Source of the DNA: Pseudomonadota bacterium
GTDB lineage: Bacteria > Pseudomonadota > Gammaproteobacteria > Steroidobacterales > Steroidobacteraceae
NCBI GenBank assembly: GCA_021850555.1
Contig: JAJZLX010000773.1
Span: 1-7,047 of the forward strand
Length of the DNA stretch: 7,047 nt
Direction of reading: 5' to 3'
Shown here: in pieces, positions 1 through 4,929 of the stretch
Numbering within the stretch: the first letter of the stretch is position 1
How the letters are laid out: each line of letters starts with the position of its first letter
The notes under the pieces: model-generated
What the model was told of the DNA's origin: nothing
Seen by the model: the letters and a program-made list of their open reading frames with translations, nothing else
Database searches by the model: none
Translations under genes and position numbers: made by a program

Positions 1-35
1 GCGGCGTCCGAAGGCGCGATGAACGGAGGCGAAAG

Positions 36-356
36 ATGGCAGTGACGAAGAGCTTCAAGGAACTGGTGCAGCGAAGGGTCGCAAAGGACCCGGAATTCGC
101 GACGGCGCTCCTGCGCGAAGGTATCGACACGATGCTGACCGGCGACGTGGATACCGGCAAGGCGATCTTGCGCGACTACATCAAGGCAACCGTTGGCTTC
201 GGGAAACTTGGCGAGGCAACCGATACGCCGCCCAAGAGCTTGATCCGCATGTTCGGCCCGCGCGGCAATCCGCAGGCACGCAACCTCTTCGGCATCATCG
301 GCTATCTACAACAGCAGGCCGGCATCGAACTGCATATTGCGGTGGCGCCACGCTAA
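36..356 (+). CDS. Antitoxin-like helix-turn-helix DNA-binding protein (COG3636 type)
   Basis: A 106-residue, soluble, basic protein with no signal peptide or membrane segment. The order of elements resembles COG3636 'DNA-binding prophage protein / addiction module antidote' proteins. An N-terminal segment contains FKELVQRRVAKDPEFATALL. Next comes a GDVDTGKAILRDYIKATVGF stretch (about residues 36-55). A C-terminal lambda-repressor-like HTH (about 60-100) has PPKSLIRMFGPRGNPQARNL and ends in a short strand. In this family the protein binds its own promoter and neutralises a RelE/ParE/Gp49-like toxin. The start at 36 is supported by GGAGG at 25-29, six bases upstream, although the frame stays open to the left edge. 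Any partner toxin would lie to the left: two other frames end at 22 and 45, and either could be its tail. No toxin follows. Family assignment is from motif memory; actual toxin neutralisation is inferred. Confidence 0.8.
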   Translation: MAVTKSFKELVQRRVAKDPEFATALLREGIDTMLTGDVDTGKAILRDYIKATVGFGKLGEATDTPPKSLIRMFGPRGNPQARNLFGIIGYLQQQAGIELHIAVAPR

Positions 357-479
357 ACCGTCAGGATGGGGCACCATGCTCATTTGGCCCTCTCGCTATT
401 TCCCTATTCCGAGGTCATGGCCAAGGTGAACAAGCTCGATCGCGTCCAGATGATTTCCTCCTACATCCAGCGACCTCGA

Positions 480-690
480 CCTTCTGGGAGCCAGCACTGA
501 CCGCGGGGCTCGGGGCGCTTTGCAGATGCATTGGCTGGCACCTCGATGCGCTCAGTGGCTGGAAGAAAAGATTGAACTGCGCCGAGCGACTGTAGCGGTA
601 CCCCAAGGGGCGCTGCGGAGAACAGGGTTTCTTTCGCACGGAGCCCAAGGATGAATATACACAGTTCGATAGCCCAGTCGGTCGACTTTG
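480..690 (-). pseudogene. Possible degraded fragment of an IS3-type transposase (OrfB C-terminal part)
   Basis: Read on the minus strand, 686-627 gives VDRLGYRTVYIHPWAPCERN. This resembles the IS3-family OrfB stretch with the pattern Y-I-x-P-x-x-P-x-E-N, where the final E belongs to the DDE catalytic triad region. In a different minus frame, about 530-500 gives NASAKRPEP, reminiscent of the 'YN-x-KRPHSALGY' block that normally follows roughly 45 residues later. The order and approximate spacing fit, but the two blocks are in different frames and the sequence between them is unrecognisable, so this could only be a decayed remnant. No terminal inverted repeats or target duplications were found. 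Chance resemblance is a real alternative. Confidence 0.22.
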
Positions 691-811
691 CTGATGGGAC
701 CGGCGCCGCGGGATCGCGGTGTGCAGGCGCGCCCGGCAATGGACAAGGAGCCAGGGGTGATCATTGCAGCTCAGTCAAATACGTGGTTCCCGTACCAGCA
801 AGCACGTTAAC

Positions 812-847
812 TTGACACACGCCGGATACCCCGTTACTTGTTACAAT
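812..847 (+). promoter_or_regulatory. Candidate sigma-70 promoter upstream of amiC
   Basis: An extended -10 element, TGTTACAAT, lies at 839-847 (hexamer TACAAT at 842-847), about 112 bases before the amiC start at 959. A perfect TTGACA is present at 812-817, but the 24-base spacing to TACAAT is too long for a standard -35/-10 pair. Either the extended -10 works without that -35, or TTGACA pairs with a poor -10 near 834-840. The position in front of a tightly packed operon supports a promoter here. A transcript starting near 853-855 would carry a leader of roughly 105 nt. The call is by eye only. Confidence 0.4.
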
Positions 848-849
848 AA

Positions 850-880
850 GACGCGGAGCAGGGCTGCTCAATATCGCGTC
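850..880 (+). repeat. Nested inverted repeat at the predicted transcription start
   Basis: GACGCG (850-855) pairs perfectly with CGCGTC (875-880). Inside it GAGCA (856-860) pairs with TGCTC (865-869) around a GGGC loop, with a five-base AATAT bulge on the 3' side (870-874). In total 11 base pairs form an imperfect hairpin or operator-like dyad immediately after the TACAAT box. It could be a protein-binding site at the promoter or the first hairpin of the leader RNA. The pairing is seen directly; the role is inferred. Confidence 0.4.
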
Positions 881-902
881 GTCGGCCAACGCTGTTCCAA
901 CA

Positions 903-935
903 GGCAACGATGCCATTGCCGTGCGGTTGCTTTCT
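903..935 (+). promoter_or_regulatory. Alternative, mutually exclusive leader hairpins before amiC
   Basis: GGCAA (903-907) can pair with TTGCC (916-920). Alternatively, the overlapping GCAAC (904-908) can pair with GTTGC (926-930), which is followed directly by the pyrimidine-rich TTTCTCC. The two pairings share bases, so only one can form at a time, as in attenuators. A further small stem, CTGT (892-895) with ACAG (900-903), overlaps the same strand. Because the operon encodes AmiR, an antiterminator that acts on leader RNA in Pseudomonas, this is a plausible AmiR-responsive site. The stems are short and the T-tract is weak. I could not identify the paired hexaloop (A at 1, G at 4) motif expected of ANTAR targets. 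Confidence 0.25.
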
Positions 936-958
936 CCGTCCGGCGTGATGGGGTGAGC

Positions 959-2113
959 ATGGCCGGAACCAGCTTCCGCATCGGATTGATGTTTTCTTCG
1001 ACCGGTCCTTATAGGGCCGTCGCACGCGCCATGTTGAATGGGGCGCTGCTGGCAGCCGAAGAGGTGAATGCCGAGGAGCGCATTCGGCTGGAGGCCGTGA
1101 TCCGTGATCCGGGCGGTGATCTCGCCGCCTACCGGGCGGCGGCAGCGGACCTGCTTGGGCAAGGTGTTTTGCAAGTCGTGGGTTGCTACACCTCTTCCAG
1201 TCGCAAAGAAGTCATCCCTCTATTTGAAAAATATGACGGATTGCTGTGGTATCCATCTCACTATGAAGGCTTTGAAAGTTCTGAAAATGTCATATACACC
1301 GGCGCTGTACCAAATCAACACCTGCTGCCTTTAACGAAATACTTGATTAAGAACTACGGACCGCGCGTCTTCTGCGTCGGCTCCAACTACATATGGGCCT
1401 GGGAAAACAACCGAATCTTACGAGAGAATATTGTCCGGCGCGGCGGAACCGTTCTAGCAGAAAGATATTTCTCCATGAACGAAACGAATTTTGCTTCTAT
1501 TATGGGGGCAATTTTCGATTCCCGGCCAAATTTCGTTTTTAGCACGCTGGTCGGCACTTCCGCGTATGCTTTCTTCCGCGCATTCCGGGCCGAAGCGGTT
1601 TCGCGCGGTATCGACCAGGCAGCTGATATGCCAGTTGCAAGCTGCAGCCTTTCAGAGCCGGAACTGGAAGCGATTGGTAGTGAGGCGGTGGACGGGCATT
1701 TGAGTGCCGGCGTCTATTTTTCGTCGGTCCGCAGTGCAGAAAGTGATCGCTTCGTCGGCGCATATACCGCGCGCTTTCCCGATGGCCCCGCCGTCTGCGC
1801 CGACGCCGAAGCGTCGTATGTTGCGGTCAAGCTGCTGGCTCTCAGCCTGGAAGTGGCAGGTGTAACCGACACTTCAGCGCTGAAGGCGGCAGTACGCGGC
1901 CGGCACGTCGCCGCGCCCCAAGGGGACGTTTGGATCGATCCAGAATCGTTACACGCTTGGCTGACGCCGCGCATCGGCCGTTCCACCCGTGACACGCGCT
2001 TCGAGATTATCGTCGAGGAACCGTCGCCGGTGCGACCGGACCCTTATCTGGTCTGGCATTCCGCACGTTTCGATACGACGGAGACGCGGCCCCGGCTGCG
2101 GATCGTACAGTAA
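959..2113 (+). CDS. amiC: AmiC-like cytoplasmic amide sensor, negative regulator of AmiR
   Basis: A 384-residue protein with the type I periplasmic-binding-protein fold (Peripla_BP_5/6, UrtA-like subgroup) but no signal peptide, as expected of AmiC (385 residues in P. aeruginosa as I recall). In that system AmiC binds AmiR in the cytoplasm and releases it when a small amide binds. Family-defining stretches are IGLMFSSTGPY (8-18), RDPGGDLAAYR (49-59), VVGCYTSSSRKEVIP (73-87), WYPSHYEGFE (97-106), GAVPNQ (115-120), GSNYIW (141-146), FSTLVGT (194-200) and APQGDVWIDPES (319-330). The ATG at 959 was chosen because the family N-terminus begins there and GGGG(TGAG) at 950-957 gives a ribosome binding site; the longer open frame upstream is not coding-like. 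The stop overlaps amiR by one base (TAATG), suggesting translational coupling of the regulator pair. About 1200-1560 is clearly AT-richer than the rest. The exact ligand is unknown. Confidence 0.9.
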   Translation: MAGTSFRIGLMFSSTGPYRAVARAMLNGALLAAEEVNAEERIRLEAVIRDPGGDLAAYRAAAADLLGQGVLQVVGCYTSSSRKEVIPLFEKYDGLLWYPSHYEGFESSENVIYTGAVPNQHLLPLTKYLIKNYGPRVFCVGSNYIWAWENNRILRENIVRRGGTVLAERYFSMNETNFASIMGAIFDSRPNFVFSTLVGTSAYAFFRAFRAEAVSRGIDQAADMPVASCSLSEPELEAIGSEAVDGHLSAGVYFSSVRSAESDRFVGAYTARFPDGPAVCADAEASYVAVKLLALSLEVAGVTDTSALKAAVRGRHVAAPQGDVWIDPESLHAWLTPRIGRSTRDTRFEIIVEEPSPVRPDPYLVWHSARFDTTETRPRLRIVQ

Positions 2114-2805
2114 TGCGCCCGCGGTTGCTACAGAACTTTCGCGGCGTGCGAGCGTCGCTGTTGTCTGCACCCGGCGCTACCAACGAGGCGCTGGAGGCCA
2201 TGCTGCTAAGACTCGGCCTTAGCGTCGCGCGGATCGAGCCTCCAGCGCTGCTGGACCTCGCGAACCTGCTGCCAGAGCGCGACCTGATCTTGGCCGACGC
2301 CGATCTCGGCCCGGAGCTGGGGGCCATGCTTTGCCCGGGGGGCGAGCCACCGCCAGTCGCAGTGATTGGGCTGACCAACAGCGACGCGCCGAGCCGACTG
2401 AAGCTGCTGATGGATGTCGGTGCCACCGCGACGCTGCGCAAGCCCGTGCATCCGTCTGCAGTATATTCGGCGCTATTCCTTAGCATCAACCAGTTCCTTG
2501 GACGGCGTGACCTGCAGGCGCGGCTCGCCGAGCATGAGCGCCGCCGACAAGGCCGGCGATTCCTCATCAAGGCGGTCGTGCGACTGATGTATGAATGCGG
2601 ACTGAGCGACGACGCGGCCTACGATTTGCTACGCCGGCAAAGCATGTCGGCGCGGCAGACGCTGGAGCAGTATTGCGAAGCGTGGCTGACCACCGCTGAA
2701 CGGCCTGATCAGGGTCGCGTGACAACAGGGAAAGGTGAAACAAATGCGTCGAATGTTACTGCATACTATCTTCGGAACGGCTCTAGCCACAGGCCTGCTC
2801 GCTGA
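2113..2805 (+). CDS. amiR: AmiR-like ANTAR-domain transcription antiterminator
   Basis: A 230-residue protein. Residues about 10-125 form a pseudo-receiver domain (VAVIGLTNSDAPSRLKLLMD, then TLRKPVHPSAVYSALF). It keeps the K-P pair typical of receivers, but the phosphoacceptor set is not obvious. A helical linker of Arg/Glu-rich coiled-coil type (130-150) leads to an ANTAR RNA-binding domain (about 147-192) with LMYECGLSDDAAYDLLRRQSMSARQTLEQ. AmiR binds hairpins in leader mRNA and lets RNA polymerase read past a terminator; AmiC sequesters it when no amide is present. The gene starts within the amiC stop (TAATG) without a clear ribosome binding site, so coupling is likely. P. aeruginosa AmiR is about 196 residues, so the last 33 or so residues here, which overlap the next gene, are an extension of no recognisable family. 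The usual Ala-Lys of the first ANTAR helix reads Ala-Val (154-155). Confidence 0.88.
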   Translation: MRPRLLQNFRGVRASLLSAPGATNEALEAMLLRLGLSVARIEPPALLDLANLLPERDLILADADLGPELGAMLCPGGEPPPVAVIGLTNSDAPSRLKLLMDVGATATLRKPVHPSAVYSALFLSINQFLGRRDLQARLAEHERRRQGRRFLIKAVVRLMYECGLSDDAAYDLLRRQSMSARQTLEQYCEAWLTTAERPDQGRVTTGKGETNASNVTAYYLRNGSSHRPAR

Positions 2806-3982
2806 GCTTTCGTCAGCGCACGCCGCGGACCCGATCAAGCTGGGTGTATTGGAGGACCAGTCGGGTGACTTCGCACTCGCAACCATTGGCAAGGTCCATG
2901 GCATCCAGCTCGCGACCGACGAGATCAACGCCGCTGGCGGCATCGCGGGGCGCAAGATCGAGCTGGTGATTTACGACACCCAGTCGGACAACACGCGCTA
3001 CCAGGAATTCATGCGACGCGTGCTGCAACGCGACAAGGTGGACGTGGTGTTCGCCGGGTTCTCCAGCGCCTCGCGCGAGGCGTACCGACCGATCGTCGAT
3101 CAACTCAACGGGCTCGCATTCTACAACAACCAGTACGAGGGCGGCGTGTGCGACGCACATATGATCGTCACCGGCGCAGTGCCGGAGCAGCAGTTCTCGA
3201 CCCTCATCCCCTGGATGATGGAGAAATACGGCAAACGCGTCTACACGATCGCTGCCGACTACAATTTCGGCCAAATCTCCGCCGAATGGGTGCGCAACAT
3301 CGTCAAGCAAAACGGTGGGACGATGGTAGGCGAGGAGTTCATCCCGCTAGGCGTCTCGCAGTTCTCGCAGACCATCCAGAACATCCAGGCGGCAAAGCCG
3401 GATATCCTGATGACGCTTCTGGTCGGTACCGCGCAGGCCTCGTACTATGAGCAGGCGGCCTCGGCCAACCTGCACGTGCCGATGGGCAGCTCCGTGAACG
3501 TCGGACAGGGCTACGAGCACAAGCGATTCAAGCCGCCGAGCCTGGCGAACATGTACGTCACCACGAACTGGATCGAGGAGGTCAACGATCCAAAGAGCCA
3601 GGAGTTCGTCAAGCGCTGGCACGCGAAGTTTCCTAAGGAACCGTACATCAACCAGGAAGCCGAGAACTCCTACACTGCCGTATATCTCTACAAGGAGATG
3701 GTGGAGCGCGCGAAAGGCTCGACCAAGCGTGACGATCTGCGCAAGGTGATTGCGCAGGGCGACGTGTGCTACGAAGCGCCGGAGGGGAAGGTGTGCATCG
3801 ACCCCAAGAGCCAGCACATGTCCCACACGATTTACCTCGCGCGCGTGGGGGAGGATCACTCGATCACGTTTCCCAAGGTGTGGCACGACGTCAAACCGTA
3901 CTGGCTCGGCGAGGCCGGATGCGACCTGACCAAGAACAATCCCAACGCGCAGTACACGCCGAGTAACCCGCCGCCGAAGTAA
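2744..3982 (+). CDS. Periplasmic substrate-binding protein of an amide/urea-type ABC importer (UrtA/FmdD-like)
   Basis: A 412-residue precursor. Residues 1-27 are a Sec signal peptide: MRRM, a hydrophobic core, then cleavage after AHA before ADPIKLG. The mature part is a Peripla_BP_5 protein of the UrtA/FmdD subgroup: IKLGVLEDQSGDFA (31-44), ATDEINAAGGIAGRKIEL (57-74), FAGFSSASREAYRP (103-116), NNQYEGGVCD (128-137), ADYNFGQ (171-177), LLVGTAQASYYEQA (225-238), EAPEGKVCIDPKSQH (344-358). It captures a small substrate, probably urea or a short-chain amide given the AmiC/AmiR neighbours, and delivers it to the permeases downstream. The ATG at 2744 is preferred because AGGGAAAGG (2727-2735) lies about eight bases upstream; a GTG at 2735 in the same frame would add three residues. 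The mature protein has four cysteines (136, 342, 351, 393). The gene overlaps amiR by 62 nt and is followed by a GC hairpin. Branched-chain amino acids are a less likely substrate. Confidence 0.88.
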   Translation: MRRMLLHTIFGTALATGLLAELSSAHAADPIKLGVLEDQSGDFALATIGKVHGIQLATDEINAAGGIAGRKIELVIYDTQSDNTRYQEFMRRVLQRDKVDVVFAGFSSASREAYRPIVDQLNGLAFYNNQYEGGVCDAHMIVTGAVPEQQFSTLIPWMMEKYGKRVYTIAADYNFGQISAEWVRNIVKQNGGTMVGEEFIPLGVSQFSQTIQNIQAAKPDILMTLLVGTAQASYYEQAASANLHVPMGSSVNVGQGYEHKRFKPPSLANMYVTTNWIEEVNDPKSQEFVKRWHAKFPKEPYINQEAENSYTAVYLYKEMVERAKGSTKRDDLRKVIAQGDVCYEAPEGKVCIDPKSQHMSHTIYLARVGEDHSITFPKVWHDVKPYWLGEAGCDLTKNNPNAQYTPSNPPPK

Positions 3983-3991
3983 TTCGGCAAA

Positions 3992-4015
3992 CTGGGGGGC
4001 GCGCACGCCCCCCGG
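3992..4015 (+). promoter_or_regulatory. Strong GC hairpin between binding-protein and permease genes
   Basis: GGGGGGCG (3994-4001) and CGCCCCCC (4006-4013) form a perfect 8-bp stem around a CGCA loop, extended by a T·G and a C-G pair (3992-3993 with 4014-4015). It starts 10 bases after the binding-protein stop codon. No T-run follows (next bases ACTCCTTCCC), so it is not a standard intrinsic terminator. In ABC operons, hairpins after the binding-protein gene often protect that part of the mRNA from 3' decay or partly end transcription, so that more binding protein than permease is made. That role is inferred from position. Confidence 0.6.
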
Positions 4016-4055
4016 ACTCCTTCCCACCTGAACACAGAGATATCCGGCCCCAAGC

Positions 4056-4928
4056 ATGACCGTACTCGCCGTCCTTTTCAGCGTCCTCTACCAGACGGGA
4101 GATGCGTTCGCGTTCCTCGTCCTCAGCGCCTGCGGACTCGCGATCGTGTTCGGTATGATGGGCGTGATCAATCTCGCGCATGGCGAGTTGATCATGTGCG
4201 GCGCCTATTTCAGCGTCAGCGCGGCACGGGCCGGCCTGCCTCTGCCGGCGGCCATCCTCGCCGGCGGTGTGGCGGCGGGACTGGTCGGCATCGTGATGGA
4301 GCGGCTCGTGCTGCGGCATCTATATGCGCGCCCGCTCGACACGATCGTCGCCACCTGGGGAATCAGCCTGATGGCCTCGCAGGGTACGCTGATCATGCTA
4401 GGCCCCAACCTCCCAGGCGTCGGCACGCCGCTCGGCAGCATTAGCGTCGGGCCGTATTCCTACTCCGTGTACCGACTGGTGTTGATGGCCACGGCGGTAT
4501 CTATTCTGGTAGCGCTGTACCTGCTGTTCAACTGGACCCGGTTCGGGGTGCTGGCCCGCGCCACCATCCAGGTGCCGCACATGGCGGAGGCTCTCGGTGT
4601 CAACACGCGCCTGATCTACAGTATCACCTTTGGGCTTGGTGCGGCGCTCGCGGGCATCACTGGCGGGTTGTACGCGCCGACGATGACGATGGTGCCAACG
4701 ATGGGAGGCACGTTCATCATGGAAGCATTCGTGACCGTGGTGGTTGGCGGCGCCGACGTGTTCCTCGGCACCGCCCCGGCCGCCGCCGTGCTAGGTGTCG
4801 TGAAAGCGGGGATGACATCGTGGGCTGGCCAACTGTTTGGGCAAATCGGCCTGCTGCTGGCCGTGATCGTGGTGATCCGCGTGCTGCCGCAGGGCATATC
4901 CGGCTGGCTGCTCCGGGAGCGGGCCTGA
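4056..4928 (+). CDS. ABC importer inner-membrane permease, UrtB/LivH family
   Basis: A 290-residue hydrophobic protein with about seven to eight membrane segments (roughly 18-38, 64-82, 95-115, 138-158, 187-207, 219-250, 262-276). Family marks are GVINLAHGELIMCGAY (36-51, the LivH/UrtB 'N-x-AHGE' motif), LYARPLDTIVATWGISL (89-105, very like the UrtB 'LYxRPL-T-ATWG' block), and the cytoplasmic ATPase-contacting loop ARATIQVPHMAEALGVNT (167-184). It forms half of the transmembrane channel with the next gene product. The length fits a single core UrtB/LivH domain without the long N-terminal extension seen in some UrtB proteins. No clear ribosome binding site precedes the ATG; a weak AGAG lies some 20 bases upstream. 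It sits 73 bases after the binding-protein gene and one base before the second permease. The UrtB-like block favours a urea/short-amide transporter over a leucine transporter. Confidence 0.88.
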   Translation: MTVLAVLFSVLYQTGDAFAFLVLSACGLAIVFGMMGVINLAHGELIMCGAYFSVSAARAGLPLPAAILAGGVAAGLVGIVMERLVLRHLYARPLDTIVATWGISLMASQGTLIMLGPNLPGVGTPLGSISVGPYSYSVYRLVLMATAVSILVALYLLFNWTRFGVLARATIQVPHMAEALGVNTRLIYSITFGLGAALAGITGGLYAPTMTMVPTMGGTFIMEAFVTVVVGGADVFLGTAPAAAVLGVVKAGMTSWAGQLFGQIGLLLAVIVVIRVLPQGISGWLLRERA

Positions 4929-4929
4929 T

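Larger units (their letters stand above)
357..958. other. 602-nt intergenic region without a convincing intact gene
   Basis: This stretch separates the antitoxin-like gene from amiC. The frame that reads into amiC is open from about 764, but its residues 1-65 (before the ATG at 959) are rich in Cys, Arg and Ser, look like non-coding translation and have no counterpart in AmiC proteins. A 44-codon ORF at 366-500 follows the antitoxin stop in the same frame (starting MGHHAHLALSLFPYSEVMAK). It lacks a proper ribosome binding site and I do not recognise it. The left half may contain insertion-sequence debris. The right part (about 780-958) holds a promoter candidate and inverted repeats, and is the likely control region of the operon. 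Confidence 0.7.

Noticed and set aside
366..500. Small ORF of 44 codons right after the antitoxin, with a stretch faintly like the N-terminus of IS4-type transposases (LALSLFPYSEVMAK)
   Set aside because: Too short and too weak a resemblance, no properly spaced ribosome binding site, and no supporting downstream sequence.
533..550. Sigma-54-like promoter (TGGCAC ... TGCG) that would fit nitrogen control
   Set aside because: The GG and GC elements are separated by nine bases instead of ten and the -12 part is poor. It is also more than 400 bases from amiC.
706..719. Small CCGCG/CGCGG hairpin as a terminator of the antitoxin gene
   Set aside because: Only five base pairs, no T-run, and about 350 bases past the gene.
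764..958. In-frame N-terminal extension of AmiC (65 residues from a TTG codon)
   Set aside because: AmiC proteins start at the equivalent of 959. The extension is Cys/Arg-rich with no family match, contains the promoter candidate, and the ATG at 959 has its own ribosome binding site.
3347..4057. Long minus-strand open frame opposite the binding-protein gene (also other antisense frames such as 2007-2570 and 5850-6692)
   Set aside because: These are mirror frames of GC-rich coding sequence. Their Arg/His/Val-rich translations match no family, while the plus strand encodes clearly recognised proteins.
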